Shown here one piece after another: positions 26,479 to 37,400 of a DNA stretch of 64,000 nucleotides; position 1 is the first letter of the stretch; every line of letters begins with the position of its first letter. A model generated the notes under the pieces. That model worked only from the letters and a program-made list of their open reading frames with translations. It was not told the origin of the DNA and ran no database searches. Source of the stretch: Pseudomonas entomophila (lineage in GTDB: Bacteria > Pseudomonadota > Gammaproteobacteria > Pseudomonadales > Pseudomonadaceae). The stretch spans positions 110,539 through 174,538 of the forward strand of contig NZ_JARPQB010000011.1 of assembly GCF_029478665.1 (NCBI RefSeq), given 5' to 3'. The translations under genes and the position numbers were made by a program.

Positions 26479-27768
26479 ATGACTTCCAGCTATTACACCG
26501 GCGAAGAACGCAGCAAGCGCATCTTCGCCATCGTTGGCGCCTCGTCGGGCAACTTGGTGGAATGGTTCGACTTCTATGTCTACGCCTTCTGCGCGATCTA
26601 CTTCGCCCCGGCCTTCTTCCCCTCCGATGACCCCACCGTCCAATTGCTCAACACCGCCGGGGTGTTCGCCGCCGGCTTCCTGATGCGCCCCATCGGCGGC
26701 TGGATCTTCGGCCGCCTGGCCGACCGCCATGGGCGCAAGAATTCGCTGATGACTTCGGTGCTGATGATGTGCTTCGGCTCGCTGATCATCGCCTGCCTGC
26801 CCACCTACGCCAGCATCGGCGCCTGGGCGCCGGCCCTGCTGCTGTTGGCGCGGCTGATCCAGGGGCTGTCGGTGGGCGGCGAATATGGCACCACCGCCAC
26901 CTACATGAGCGAAGTGGCCTTGCGCGGGCAGCGTGGTTTCTTCGCCTCGTTCCAGTACGTCACCCTGATCGGTGGGCAGTTGCTGGCGGTGCTGGTGGTG
27001 GTGATCCTGCAACAGCTGCTGACCGAGGAAGAATTGCGTGCCTATGGCTGGCGCATCCCCTTCGTGGTCGGCGCCATCGCCGCGCTGATCTCGCTGATGC
27101 TGCGCCGTTCGCTGAAAGAGACCAGCAGCGCTGAAAACCGCCAGGACAAGGAGGCGGGCACCATCAGTGGTCTGTTCCGTCATCACGCTGCCGCCTTCAT
27201 CACGGTGCTCGGCTACACCGCCGGTGGCTCGCTGATCTTCTACACCTTCACCACCTACATGCAGAAGTACCTGGTCAACACGGCCGGGATGAACGCCAAG
27301 AGCGCCAGCTTCGTGATGACCGGCGCACTGTTCCTGTTCATGATCCTGCAGCCGGTGTTCGGCATGCTCTCGGACCGTATCGGCCGACGTAACTCGATGC
27401 TGCTGTTCGGCGCCCTGGGGACGATTTTCACCGTGCCGCTGCTGATGGCGCTGAAGACTGTCACCAGCCCGTTCATGGCCTTCGTGCTGGTGACCCTGGC
27501 GCTGTGCATCGTCAGTTTCTATACCTCCATCAGCGGCCTGGTGAAGGCCGAGATGTTCCCGCCGCAGGTGCGCGCCCTGGGCGTCGGGCTGGCCTATGCG
27601 GTGGCCAACGCGGTGTTCGGCGGCTCGGCCGAGTATGTGGCCCTGAACTTGAAAAACATGGGCATGGAGAACACCTTCTACTGGTATGTGACCGCCATGA
27701 TGGCGATCGCCTTCCTGTTCAGCCTGCGCCTGCCGAAGCAGGCGGCGTACCTGCACCACGATCACTAA
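26479..27768 (+). CDS. pcaT: Beta-ketoadipate transporter, MFS metabolite:H+ symporter
   Basis: 429 residues from ATG 26479, AGGAG 12 bases upstream. Metabolite:proton symporter branch of [21 protein letters not shown] in helix 1, [14 protein letters not shown] motif, and [21 protein letters not shown] in helix 4-5. About 12 helices. PcaT imports beta-ketoadipate. Begins the pcaTBDC unit with gaps of 9-12 bases between genes. Confidence 0.92.
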   Translation: MTSSYYTGEERSKRIFAIVGASSGNLVEWFDFYVYAFCAIYFAPAFFPSDDPTVQLLNTAGVFAAGFLMRPIGGWIFGRLADRHGRKNSLMTSVLMMCFGSLIIACLPTYASIGAWAPALLLLARLIQGLSVGGEYGTTATYMSEVALRGQRGFFASFQYVTLIGGQLLAVLVVVILQQLLTEEELRAYGWRIPFVVGAIAALISLMLRRSLKETSSAENRQDKEAGTISGLFRHHAAAFITVLGYTAGGSLIFYTFTTYMQKYLVNTAGMNAKSASFVMTGALFLFMILQPVFGMLSDRIGRRNSMLLFGALGTIFTVPLLMALKTVTSPFMAFVLVTLALCIVSFYTSISGLVKAEMFPPQVRALGVGLAYAVANAVFGGSAEYVALNLKNMGMENTFYWYVTAMMAIAFLFSLRLPKQAAYLHHDH

Positions 27769-27777
27769 GGACATTGC

Positions 27778-29130
27778 ATGAGCAACCAGCTGTTCGATGC
27801 CTACTTCACCGCGCCGGCCATGCGCGAGATCTTCTCCGATCGCGGAAGGCTGCAAGGCATGCTCGACTTCGAGGCCGCGCTGGCTCGGGCCGAGGCGGCC
27901 GTCGGGTTGGTGCCGCACACGGCGGTGATGGCCATCGAGGCGGCCTGCAAGGCCGAGCGCTACGAGGTGCCGGCCCTGGCGCAGGCCATCGCCATCGCCG
28001 GCAACTCGGCGATCCCGCTGGTCAAGGCGCTGGGCAAGGTGGTCGCCAGCGGCGTGCCCGAGGCCGAGCGCTATGTGCACCTGGGCGCCACCAGCCAGGA
28101 TGCGATGGACAGCGGCCTGGTACTGCAACTGCGCGATGCCTTGGCGCTGATCGAAAGCGATCTCGCCAAGTTGGCCGGTAGCTTGGCCCGCCAGGCCTTG
28201 CAGCATGCCGACACGCCGCTGGTGGGGCGTACCTGGTTGCAGCACGCCACACCGGTGACGCTGGGGATGAAATTGGCTGGCGTGCTCGGCGCCCTGACTC
28301 GTCATCGCCAGCGCCTCAAGGAACTGCGCCCGCGCCTGCTGGTGCTGCAGTTCGGCGGCGCCTCCGGCAGCCTGGCGGCATTGGGCAGCAAGGCCCTGTC
28401 GGTGACCGAGGCGCTGGCCGAACAGCTTGAATTGACCGTGCCCGAGCAACCCTGGCACACCCAGCGCGACCGCCTGGTGGAGTTCGCCTCGGTGCTGGGT
28501 TTGGTCGCCGGCAGCCTGGGCAAGTTCGGGCGCGATGTCAGCCTGCTGATGCAGACCGAGGCGGGCGAGCTGTTCGAACCTTCAGCCCCAGGCAAGGGCG
28601 GCTCCTCGACCATGCCGCACAAGCGCAACCCGGTGGGCGCGGCGGTACTGATCGGTGCCGCCACCCGCGTGCCGGGGCTGGTCTCGACGCTGTTCGCCGC
28701 CATGCCCCAGGAGCATGAGCGCAGCCTGGGCCTGTGGCATGCCGAGTGGGAAACCCTGCCGGAAATCTGTTGCCTGGTCTCCGGCGCCCTGCGCCAGGCC
28801 CAGGTGATCGCCGAGGGCATGCAGGTGGATGCCGCGCGCATGCGCCGCAACCTTGATCTCACCCAGGGCCTGGTGCTGGCCGAGGCGGTCAGCATCGTCC
28901 TGGCCCAGCGCCTGGGCCGTGACCGTGCCCATCACCTGCTGGAGCAGTGCTGCCAGCGCGCGGTGGCCGAGCAACGCCACCTGCGTGCCGTGCTCGGCGA
29001 TGAGCCGCAGGTCAGCGCCGAATTGTCTGCCGATGAACTCGACCGCTTGCTCGACCCCACTCATTACCTTGGCCAGGCCCGCGTCTGGGTGGCGCGCGCC
29101 GTGGCCGAACATCAACGTTTCACCGCCTGA
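27778..29130 (+). CDS. pcaB: 3-carboxy-cis,cis-muconate cycloisomerase
   Basis: 450 residues, fumarase/aspartase superfamily. Converts 3-carboxymuconate to gamma-carboxymuconolactone. Superfamily blocks: LGATSQDAMDSGLVLQ (residues 102-117), WLQHATPVTLG, and the signature GGSSTMPHKRNPVG (274-287) carrying the mobile catalytic loop. Starts 9 bases after pcaT. Confidence 0.95.
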   Translation: MSNQLFDAYFTAPAMREIFSDRGRLQGMLDFEAALARAEAAVGLVPHTAVMAIEAACKAERYEVPALAQAIAIAGNSAIPLVKALGKVVASGVPEAERYVHLGATSQDAMDSGLVLQLRDALALIESDLAKLAGSLARQALQHADTPLVGRTWLQHATPVTLGMKLAGVLGALTRHRQRLKELRPRLLVLQFGGASGSLAALGSKALSVTEALAEQLELTVPEQPWHTQRDRLVEFASVLGLVAGSLGKFGRDVSLLMQTEAGELFEPSAPGKGGSSTMPHKRNPVGAAVLIGAATRVPGLVSTLFAAMPQEHERSLGLWHAEWETLPEICCLVSGALRQAQVIAEGMQVDAARMRRNLDLTQGLVLAEAVSIVLAQRLGRDRAHHLLEQCCQRAVAEQRHLRAVLGDEPQVSAELSADELDRLLDPTHYLGQARVWVARAVAEHQRFTA

Positions 29131-29142
29131 AAGGAGACCGCT

Positions 29143-29934
29143 GTGGCGCACGTGCAACTGGCCGATGGCGTACTGCATTACCAACTCGACGGCCCGGCCG
29201 ATGCCCCGGTGCTGGTGCTGTCCAACTCGCTGGGCACCGATCTGCGCATGTGGGATGCGCAGGTCGCGGCGTGGAGTGAGCATTTTCGCGTGCTGCGCTA
29301 CGACACCCGGGGCCATGGCGAGTCGTTGGTGACCGCTGGCCCCTACACCATCGAACAATTGGGTGGTGATGTGCTGGCCCTGCTCGATGCCTTGGATATC
29401 GAAACAGCCCATTTCGTCGGCCTGTCCATGGGCGGCCTGATCGGCCAGTGGCTGGCGATCAACGCCGGCCAGCGCCTGCTCAGCCTGACCCTGTGCAACA
29501 CGGCGGCGAAGATTGGCAGCGACGAGGTGTGGAACACCCGTATCGACACGGTGCTCAAGGGCGGCCGGCAGGCCATGGGCGAATTGCGCGATGCCTCGAT
29601 CGCCCGCTGGTTCACCCCGGCCTTCGCCGCAGCCGAGCCGGAGCAGGCCCAGCGCATCTGCCAGATGCTGGCGCAGACTTCGCCCGAAGGCTACGCGGCC
29701 AACTGTGGCGCGGTGCGCGATACCGACCTGCGTGACCAGCTCAACCATATCCAGGTACCAACCTTGATCGTCGCCGGCACTGCCGATGCGGTCACCACCC
29801 CCGAACATGGTCGTTTCATGCAGGCCGGTATCCTGGGTGCCGAGTACGTCGAGTTCCCGGCGGCGCACCTGTCCAACGTCGAGGTCGGCGCGCCGTTCAG
29901 CCGCCGCGTGCTCGATTTCCTGCTGAGCCGCTGA
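29143..29934 (+). CDS. pcaD: 3-oxoadipate enol-lactonase
   Basis: 263 residues from a GTG at 29143 with AAGGAG upstream. Alpha/beta hydrolase opening beta-ketoadipate enol-lactone. Catalytic triad: Ser95 in GLSMGG, Asp215 in AGTAD, His242 in AAHLSN. RYDTRGHGES precedes the nucleophile. It is not fused to PcaC, unlike the PcaL form of some bacteria. Confidence 0.95.
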   Translation: MAHVQLADGVLHYQLDGPADAPVLVLSNSLGTDLRMWDAQVAAWSEHFRVLRYDTRGHGESLVTAGPYTIEQLGGDVLALLDALDIETAHFVGLSMGGLIGQWLAINAGQRLLSLTLCNTAAKIGSDEVWNTRIDTVLKGGRQAMGELRDASIARWFTPAFAAAEPEQAQRICQMLAQTSPEGYAANCGAVRDTDLRDQLNHIQVPTLIVAGTADAVTTPEHGRFMQAGILGAEYVEFPAAHLSNVEVGAPFSRRVLDFLLSR

Positions 29935-29944
29935 GGAGCCGACC

Positions 29945-30337
29945 GTGGACGAGAAGCAACGCTACGAAGCAGGCATGAAGGTGCGCCGCGCGGTGCTGGG
30001 CGATGCCCATGTCGACCGCAGCCTGGAGAAGCTCAACGACTTCAATGGCGAGTTCCAGGAGATGATCACCCGCCATGCCTGGGGTGACATCTGGACCCGC
30101 CCCGGGCTGCCCCGGCATACCCGCAGCCTGATCACCATCGCCATGCTGATCGGCATGAACCGCAACGACGAACTCAAGCTGCACCTGCGCGCGGCGGCCA
30201 ACAACGGCGTGACGCGGGAAGAGATCAAGGAAGTGATCATGCAGAGCGCGATCTACTGCGGGATTCCCGCAGCCAATGCCACGTTCCACCTGGCGGAGTC
30301 GGTGTGGGATGAGCTGGGGGTCGAGTCGCGCGGTTGA
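29945..30337 (+). CDS. pcaC: 4-carboxymuconolactone decarboxylase
   Basis: 130 residues from a GTG at 29945 with GAGGAG upstream. AhpD-like all-helical enzyme converting gamma-carboxymuconolactone to beta-ketoadipate enol-lactone. Family blocks: DLKFN-like NDFNGEFQEMITRHAWGDIW, RSLITIAMLIGMNR, and IYCGIPAANATFHLAE. Last gene of the cluster, followed by a strong hairpin. Confidence 0.95.
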   Translation: MDEKQRYEAGMKVRRAVLGDAHVDRSLEKLNDFNGEFQEMITRHAWGDIWTRPGLPRHTRSLITIAMLIGMNRNDELKLHLRAAANNGVTREEIKEVIMQSAIYCGIPAANATFHLAESVWDELGVESRG

Positions 30338-30359
30338 GTGCACCTGCGGCCCGAAACGC

Positions 30360-30397
30360 AACGAGGCCGCTGCCAGGGGACTGGCAGCGGCCTCGTT
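30360..30397. terminator. Terminator-like hairpin between pcaC and gcd
   Basis: Sixteen-base perfect stem (30360-30375 with 30382-30397, core GAGGCCGCTGCCA) and a 6-base loop, between convergent pcaC and gcd. T tracts are short on both sides, so it may work partly by blocking exonucleases. Confidence 0.75.
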
Positions 30398-30436
30398 CGT
30401 TGAAACGGTGGTGCGGGCACCACCGCTCAGGCGGGC

Positions 30437-32848
30437 TTACTCAGCCAGCTTGTAGGCGATGATGTAGTCGCCCATGCGGGTGCCCAGCGAGCCGTGGCCG
30501 CCAGCGGTCACCAGCACATACTGCTTGCCGTCCTTGCCGGTGTAGGTCATTGGCGTGGCCTGGCCGCCTGCCGGCAGGCGGCCTTTCCACAGCTCCTGGC
30601 CGTTCTTCACATCATAGGCGCGCAGGTACTGGTCCAGGGTTCCGCTGAGGAAGCCGACGCCACCGGCGGTGACGATCGAGCCGCCCATGCTGGGCACGCC
30701 CACCGGCATGCCGATCGGCACCGGGGTGCTGTCACGGGTGGTGCCGTTCTTGTGCTTCCACACCACCTTGTTGGTGAACAGGTCGATGGCCGCCACATAA
30801 CCCCAGGCTGGCGCCTGGCACGGGATGCCGATCGGCGACATGAACGGGTGCATGGTCACCGCGTACGGCGCGCCGGCGTTTGGTTGCACGCCGCTGGTCT
30901 CGCTTTCGCGCTTGCTGCCCTCGGCCACCTGCTCGCGGGGGATCATCTTCGACACGAAGGCCATGTAGTTCGGCGAGGTGAACAGCAGCTGGCGCACCGG
31001 GTCGACCGACACGCTGCCCCAGTTGAACACGCCGACGTTGCCCGGGTAGACCAGGCTGCCCTGTTCGGACGGCGGGGTGTACTGGCCTTCGTAGCGCAGG
31101 CCGCGGAACTGGATGCGGCAAAGCATCTGGTCGAACGGCGTGGCGCCCCACATGGCCTGCTCGGTCAGCTCGGGGCCAAGCAGGTTGAGGTCGGAGCGGG
31201 CCTGGGTCGGCGCGGTGTGGTCGCCTTTCACGGCGCCTTGCGGTACCGGGATCTCGCGGATCGGCACGATCGGCGTGCCGTCACGACGGTCGAGCACGTA
31301 CAGGCTGCCCTGCTTGGTCGGCACGATGACCGCCGGCTTGACGCCGTCGTCGGTCTTCAGGTGGACCAGGGTGGGCTGGCTGCCGACGTCCATGTCCCAC
31401 AGGTCGTGGTGGGTGAACTGGTAGTTCCAGCGCGCCTTGCCGGTGGCCAGGTCCAGGGCGACGATGCCGGCGCTGTACTTCTCGGCGCCCGGGGTGCGGT
31501 CGGCGCCCCACTGGTCCGGCGTCTGGTTGCCCAGCGGCAGGTAGATCATGCCGAGGTCTTCATCGACGCTGGCGATCGACCACATGTTGGCCGAGTTGCG
31601 GCTGTACAGCTTACCGTCGGCCAGGGGCTTGGTGTCGTCCGGGTTGTTGCTGTCCCAGTTCCACACCAGGTGGCCATCGTGCACATCGTAGGCGCGGATC
31701 ACGCCGGACGGCTCGTTGGTCGACTCGTTGTCGGTGACGTGGCCGCCGATGATCACCAGGCTGCGAGTGATCGCGGCCGGCGAGGTGGAGTAGTAGCCAC
31801 CGGCGGTGAACGGGCCGATGCCGCGGGTCAGGTCGATCACGCCCTGGTTGGCGAAGCCTTCGCAGACCTTGCCGTTGTCGGCGTTGATGGCGATCAGGCG
31901 GGCGTCGGCGGTGGGCAGGTAGAGGCGGCGCGGACAGGCCTGGGCCACGGCCTGGCCGGCGTCGGACACCTTCGGTGCCGGGCTGCCGTCACGGCTGACG
32001 TAGCTGTTCTCGTCGTAGTACGAGACACCGCGGCAGGTCATGTGGGCAAAGCCCTTGAAGGTGCCGGAGGGGCTCTTGACCTGTGGGTCGTAGCGCCAGA
32101 TCTCGACGCCGGTGTCCGGGTCCAGGGCCAGCAGCCGGCTGTGGGCAGTGCAGGCATAGAGCATGCCGTTGACCTTCAGCGGGGTGTTCTGGTTGGTCAG
32201 CTCCACCGGGTCGTTTTCGCTCGGCAGGTCGCCGGTGCGGATGCGCCAGGCTTCTTCCAGGCGGTAGGCGTTCTGTGGGGTGATCTGGCGCAGCGGCGAG
32301 TAGCGGTCGCCATGTTCGGTGCGGCCATAGGCCTGCCATTCACCGTCCGGCATGGCCGGCGCGGCGCTGCCCATCTCGCTGTCGTCGCGGCTGAACGCGC
32401 CACGGATTTCGCCCGGGTGGGTGAACTGGCTGGCGACCGCGGTCGCGCCGGAGGCCACCACGGCCACGCTGAGCAGGGCGGTGTTGATTTTCGAAGCCGG
32501 GCCTTGCAGCGGGCGACGGGCCCACGGCAGCAGCAGGACCACGCCGATGGCGAACCAGATGGCCAGGCGCGGCACCAGTTGCCACCAGTCCAGGCCGACT
32601 TCCCACAGCGCCCACACGGTGCTGCCCAGCAGCACCAGGCCGTATAGGCCCAGGGCGATGCGGCGCTTGGCCAGCAACAGGATGCCGGACAGGGCGAAGC
32701 CGATCCCGGCGATCAGGTAGTAAAGCGAACCGCCCAGCTGGCTCAGCTTGATGCCGCCGGCCAGCAGGGCCAGGCCCATCAGCAACAGCAGCACGCCCAT
32801 CAGGCGCGGTAGCCAGCGGGTTCCATTCTTGGCACCGTCAGTGCTCAT
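30437..32848 (-). CDS. gcd: Membrane-bound PQQ-dependent glucose dehydrogenase
   Basis: 803 residues. Oxidises glucose to gluconolactone in the periplasm and passes electrons to ubiquinone. N-terminal anchor of about five transmembrane helices (residues 10-140), then an eight-bladed PQQ propeller (YSPLRQITPQNAYRLEEAW, RLLALDPDTG, NYQFTHHDLWDMDVGSQPTL, and the C-terminal GGSIVTAGGVGFLSGT). Length matches Gcd. oprB is 31 bases upstream in the same direction; the two form a glucose-uptake/oxidation unit. Confidence 0.95.
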   Translation of the reverse strand: MSTDGAKNGTRWLPRLMGVLLLLMGLALLAGGIKLSQLGGSLYYLIAGIGFALSGILLLAKRRIALGLYGLVLLGSTVWALWEVGLDWWQLVPRLAIWFAIGVVLLLPWARRPLQGPASKINTALLSVAVVASGATAVASQFTHPGEIRGAFSRDDSEMGSAAPAMPDGEWQAYGRTEHGDRYSPLRQITPQNAYRLEEAWRIRTGDLPSENDPVELTNQNTPLKVNGMLYACTAHSRLLALDPDTGVEIWRYDPQVKSPSGTFKGFAHMTCRGVSYYDENSYVSRDGSPAPKVSDAGQAVAQACPRRLYLPTADARLIAINADNGKVCEGFANQGVIDLTRGIGPFTAGGYYSTSPAAITRSLVIIGGHVTDNESTNEPSGVIRAYDVHDGHLVWNWDSNNPDDTKPLADGKLYSRNSANMWSIASVDEDLGMIYLPLGNQTPDQWGADRTPGAEKYSAGIVALDLATGKARWNYQFTHHDLWDMDVGSQPTLVHLKTDDGVKPAVIVPTKQGSLYVLDRRDGTPIVPIREIPVPQGAVKGDHTAPTQARSDLNLLGPELTEQAMWGATPFDQMLCRIQFRGLRYEGQYTPPSEQGSLVYPGNVGVFNWGSVSVDPVRQLLFTSPNYMAFVSKMIPREQVAEGSKRESETSGVQPNAGAPYAVTMHPFMSPIGIPCQAPAWGYVAAIDLFTNKVVWKHKNGTTRDSTPVPIGMPVGVPSMGGSIVTAGGVGFLSGTLDQYLRAYDVKNGQELWKGRLPAGGQATPMTYTGKDGKQYVLVTAGGHGSLGTRMGDYIIAYKLAE

Positions 32849-32879
32849 CGTCTGTTCTCCGTAGTGTGGAAGGGTCGGG

Positions 32880-34226
32880 TTAGAAAGTGCTCTGGATCTT
32901 CAGGCCACCGATCAGCGCGTCGTCGACGTGCGACACGCCGCCCGGGTGGCGGATGTACTGCAGGTTCGGGCGCACCGTGAGCCAGTCGGCCAGGTGGATG
33001 CCGTAGTAGAGTTCGGCGCTGTACTCGGTGTCTTGCACGGGCTGGAAGCCGGGGTTGTCGTAGTCGTCCAGGCCGTTGGCCTGGTTGATGAGGCGGGCGT
33101 TCTTGCGGTAGCCAGGGTTGACGTGCACGCGGGCCAGGGCGAAACCGATGTCGTCCTTGGCGCGGGCATCGAACGGCCCTTTGTAAACCACACCTGCCTG
33201 AACATAGTTGTCGATGGCATTGGTCTTCTTGTCGTGCACCGTGGCGTTGGCGAACAGGCTCAGGCCGCGGGACTGGTCGCTGGCCTGCGAGGTCACCTGC
33301 TGCTGGGCGCCCAGCCACAGGCCGTGCTTGCTCGAGCTGCTGCGATAGGCGGCGCCGCTGATGGCGGCTGGCGTGCCGTGGCTGTCCTTGAGTACATCCT
33401 GTGCCTTGGCATTACTGTAGTAGTAGCCGGCGCGATATTCCCCTTTCAGGCCGTTGAGGCGCGGGCTCCACACCAGTTCCACCGGCATGACCGCGCCTTG
33501 CGTGCCGCTGCCGCTGAGCTTGAAGCCGTTGTTGCTTTCGAGGTTGGAGGGGTTCTGCTCGTACACGCCGACCTGGGCGTAGAGTTCGTCGTTCAGGTTG
33601 TAGCGCACGCGCAGGGCCCACTGGCTGACCGGCCAGTTGTACCAGATGCCACCGACCCAGTTGCCCACCTGCGAGCCGCAGAAGGCCAGGTTCTGGAAGT
33701 CGCAGGGGAAGCTGTTGAAGTCCTCGCCCTCGCCGAAGCGGCCGAATTTCACATCCAGCGCGCCGTCGAAGTATTTCTGCTTGATCCACATCTGCGTCAG
33801 CCGCCAGGTTTCGCCACGGCCCCAGACTTCCTGGGCCGAGGTGAAGCCGCCGACGCGTGGGTCGTTGATGCGGTCGTTACTGATGTTGTCGCCATGGCGC
33901 TCGGTGACGGTGAGCTGGAACTCGGTGTCCTGCCAGCCGAGGATCTTCTGCAGGTCCATGTTCACGCCGAAGGTGAACTGGTCGCTGTAGCGCGCGGCGC
34001 GGTCGTGGCTGTAGCCGCCGTGCAGGTTGCTGCCCATCTCGCCGGTGTAGCCGAGGGTGAAGTCGTAGCCTTTCTCCAGCAGCTCGCTGCGGGTGCCACC
34101 CCAGTCGCCGAGCATCCAGGGGGAATCCTTGGCGAACAGTTCGTTGGCGGTGGTGGTGGTTGAGAGGCCGCCGAGCAGGGTGGCTAGGGCGAGGCCGGAG
34201 TAGCGGGTCTTGGGCAGTTGCAACAT
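32880..34226 (-). CDS. oprB: OprB-type carbohydrate porin
   Basis: 448 residues. Signal peptide of about 27 residues (cleaving after TTTTA), then a beta-barrel beginning SPWMLGDWGGTRSEL, with GYTGEMGSNLHGGY and a final aromatic strand ending GLKIQSTF. Outer-membrane uptake of glucose and other sugars. First gene of the oprB-gcd pair. Confidence 0.9.
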   Translation of the reverse strand: MLQLPKTRYSGLALATLLGGLSTTTTANELFAKDSPWMLGDWGGTRSELLEKGYDFTLGYTGEMGSNLHGGYSHDRAARYSDQFTFGVNMDLQKILGWQDTEFQLTVTERHGDNISNDRINDPRVGGFTSAQEVWGRGETWRLTQMWIKQKYFDGALDVKFGRFGEGEDFNSFPCDFQNLAFCGSQVGNWVGGIWYNWPVSQWALRVRYNLNDELYAQVGVYEQNPSNLESNNGFKLSGSGTQGAVMPVELVWSPRLNGLKGEYRAGYYYSNAKAQDVLKDSHGTPAAISGAAYRSSSSKHGLWLGAQQQVTSQASDQSRGLSLFANATVHDKKTNAIDNYVQAGVVYKGPFDARAKDDIGFALARVHVNPGYRKNARLINQANGLDDYDNPGFQPVQDTEYSAELYYGIHLADWLTVRPNLQYIRHPGGVSHVDDALIGGLKIQSTF

Positions 34227-34478
34227 GAGATAGCGCTATCTTTTGATTGTTGAGGAAACGGCAAGCGCGACGAAACGCGGGTCTTCGAAAAGGGAATGGC
34301 TGCGAAAGGTGGTCGGTGAAGCGATTCAGCTTGCGGCGGGGAGGATATAGGGGAAGTTGTAAGAAAAAAAGACAAAATGTCGCAGGGGATTGTTGCTTCT
34401 GCGGTAACAGTCAGTGGCAAGTCGGGCAAGGGCTGCTCTCTCCAGGTCAGCCCCTGCCCGTTCCCCCGGCTCCAGTTG
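34227..34478. other. oprB upstream region / 3' region of TcB-like gene
   Basis: 252 bases. Contains an A-rich patch near 34360-34378 (AAGAAAAAAAGACAAAATG), probably part of the oprB promoter, and an imperfect long hairpin at about 34426-34461 that could end the toxin gene transcript. No gene seen. Confidence 0.4.
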
Positions 34479-37400
34479 TCACTGGCCGCGCTTGCGCTTT
34501 GCCCGCTCGATCACATCCTTCCAGGTGTCGTTCTCATCCTCCGCGACCGTGAACCAGGGGTAGGCCTGCACGCGTTGCTCGTAGTTCGCCCATTCACCGT
34601 CAACCGCTTCGCCGGCCGCTCGCACGACTTTGCATTCCCGGCCCAGTGCGTCGTAGATGTGAGTATCGGCATAGATGCCTTCGTTGTTCTTGCGGGCGCT
34701 GTCATTGCTCACCCAATGCCAGTCGTTGAGATAGAAAGGCAGCCAGACGCGCACGGGTTGGCCCTTGTTGTCGAACTCGGTCTTGCCGGTCACCGCCCAG
34801 CGGACAGCCGCGTGCTCGATCAGTGCGTTGCCATCGTCGTCCGTCTTCAGCCCACCCGTTTCGGTATCGAAAACGAAGGCTTCACCTTCCGGGTTGCGGA
34901 TGGCGGTTTGCAGTACTTGCCCGCCGCCGTTCAACATCACTTGCACGCGCACCTGTTGCTGTGGGTCATCGTCGTAGCGATCGGTCTGGATCTGAATGAC
35001 GTGGGGGGGCGCACGGCCTTCCATCGTTGGCTGTGCAACGATACCGTCGCGTTGCAGGCGCTCGGCGTCGCGTTGCCACTCCCGCTCGCTGCAGCGCTGA
35101 TCGGAACGGGAGCCGTCCGCCAGCAGTTTCAGGGGCATCCAGCTGTCGGCGATGACCGTGAATGCCTGCGCCACAGGCACGTTCTTGCTGTCGTTCAGTT
35201 TCACGGCGTCTTCGACGGTGAGTGGTGGCTCGAATGGGCGATCAGGGTCGTAGCCTGCATTTTTCGGTACCGTCTCGCCGGCTGCGGTCTCGGTGCCATG
35301 AAAACGCGTATGCCTGACCCGCCCCATCGTATCCAGCGCGACTTTGCTGGTGTTGTCGTTGGCATCGAGGATTTCGATGGGGGTCAGGAATCGCCAGTCA
35401 TAGGCTTTCACTTCACTGCTCAGGCCAGCCGCGTCGGTCACCTTGTTCACGGCAATGTCATGTGCGGTGTACGCCAGCTGAACAGGGCCGGTGACGGTAT
35501 TTTCCTGGACGGTTTTCGGCAACCAGAAATGCGCTTCGTCGTGGTACAGGGTGATGCCGTGGTGTCCGGCATAGGCCCCTGCGATCGCGGGTTCGAACGG
35601 GATGCCGGGGGCACCCAGGCCTGCTGGGTCATGAGGTTCATCCAGCTCTGGTGCATCCGCTGGCCGGCGCATTGCGATGTAGCCGCCCCGTTTCAGCAAG
35701 TCCTCAAGCGATTCCTCCTGCACTTGGCCGTCAAGCACCGACCGAACACCGTCCAGCCATTCCCGAGTGGGGAGGTGGGCGGCAGGGTACGGACCTTGCG
35801 ACTGGCAACCGAACAGGACGCAGCGCCAGAACACAGTCTCGGGCATCGTACTGGCCAACGTGAGATAGAGCGTTTTCAGGTCATTCTCAGGTACTTCCTG
35901 TTGTTGGGCATACCAAAGCATTACTCCCGCAAGCTCCGCATCCGGTACACGGCTCTGCTGGCTCAGCGATGTGCGCAATGCCTCGGAGAATGTGCCCGCG
36001 GTGGCGTCCTTCAACTTCTGGCACAAGCTTGCAACCGAGATGATCTGCTTCAAAGCGCCGCGTAGTACCTGGCAGGCCTCCGTATCCAGCGGGCTGCGCT
36101 GCGACAGGTAGAGCATCAACACGGCATAGAGTGTTTCCGCGTCTGGTGTCGGCACCCGCTGGTGCACGCGGGTCAGGACGGCTGGGTCCGCATTCGGGGT
36201 ATTCAGTGCGTCCGTGACCAGTTGCTGCAGGGTGAGTTCGAACGTGGGTTGCAAGGCCTCGACCGAGGCCTCGTCCAACATCGCCGTGCGGGTGTAGGCC
36301 ACCAGCGCCGGAACTGATGGGGTGCCGGAGATGCCGCTGCCGTCGGTCTTTCGCCAGAGGACTTTCTGATAGCCGGTCAGCGTGAAACGGTCGGCGTACT
36401 TCGATGGCAAGTCCGGCCAATTCCCGATCGAGTATCCACCCTTTGGAATTTCGGAACTGGGGATGAGCACGGCATCCGATCGGGTCGAGCCTGGAAGCCC
36501 GATCGCCCAGTCACCGTCTGCCGTCAGGTTGTGCACGGTTGCACGGGTAAGGTTTATCCAGCAGCCGTACTGCTGGTCATCGCAACTGGCGGTGATCAGC
36601 CCCTCGGGCAGTGCTTTCGGGTAGATGCGCCGCGCCGTATCTTCCTCCGCCAGCGCGGCAGGAGACAGCAGCCGAGGGTAGTTGATGGCGGCACTCTGCA
36701 GAACATTCCCGTACTCATCCTGCTCGAGGACGATGGCTTGGTTTACCACCGGGTCCTCGGTGATGCGTTCGCAGGCGAAGGTCAGTATCTCAACGGGTGT
36801 CACCAAGGCTGCCGGGCGTTCGGCGTCGGCTGTGTCGTGCAGGCGCACTTGAAGGCGATTGGTGACAACGCTATAGGGCTTGTCGGCCTGCTCGCTGCTG
36901 TCTTCGCCATACACTTCGATGCGCCGTACCTGGCCGCGCACGGCGCGATACAACCAAGGGCGTATCGAAGGCGTTGGCTCCAAGGGCTGTTCACTGCCAC
37001 CGGTCCAGTGGGTAAAGCGAACCGGCTCCTGGGGGAAGTGTGCGTCTATGTCGACAAAGGCACCTTGCGTGACAAGATCGCGTGCCTCGATCCCGGTATG
37101 GAACCAGGTGCAGGTGCGGCTGGTCGGTGACAGGTCTGCCGACGCCAGCTGTGCCTGTTCGTTGGTGTCGCGTTGGATCAGCCGAGAGAAACCGGCGAAT
37201 TCGCGCTCCTGGCCATCCCATACGCCACCGAGGTAAGTCGTTTCGCTGCCAAGGCTTAGCCCCGTGATTTCGTTGATTGTCGTCACCCGGCTGACTGTGT
37301 GCACAGGGAAGGGCAGATAGCTCACGGGCGCTCGCCCGGTGCGGGCGAGCACATCGGCCTTATGGTCGAGCCAGGCCTGTGCGGAGCTGCGGTATCTCAG

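Noticed and set aside
26428..28458. Minus-strand 676-codon frame over pcaT and pcaB
   Set aside because: Gln/His/Gly-rich shadow crossing two well-supported genes.
30494..32647. Plus-strand 717-codon frame over gcd
   Set aside because: Antisense shadow of glucose dehydrogenase; no motifs.
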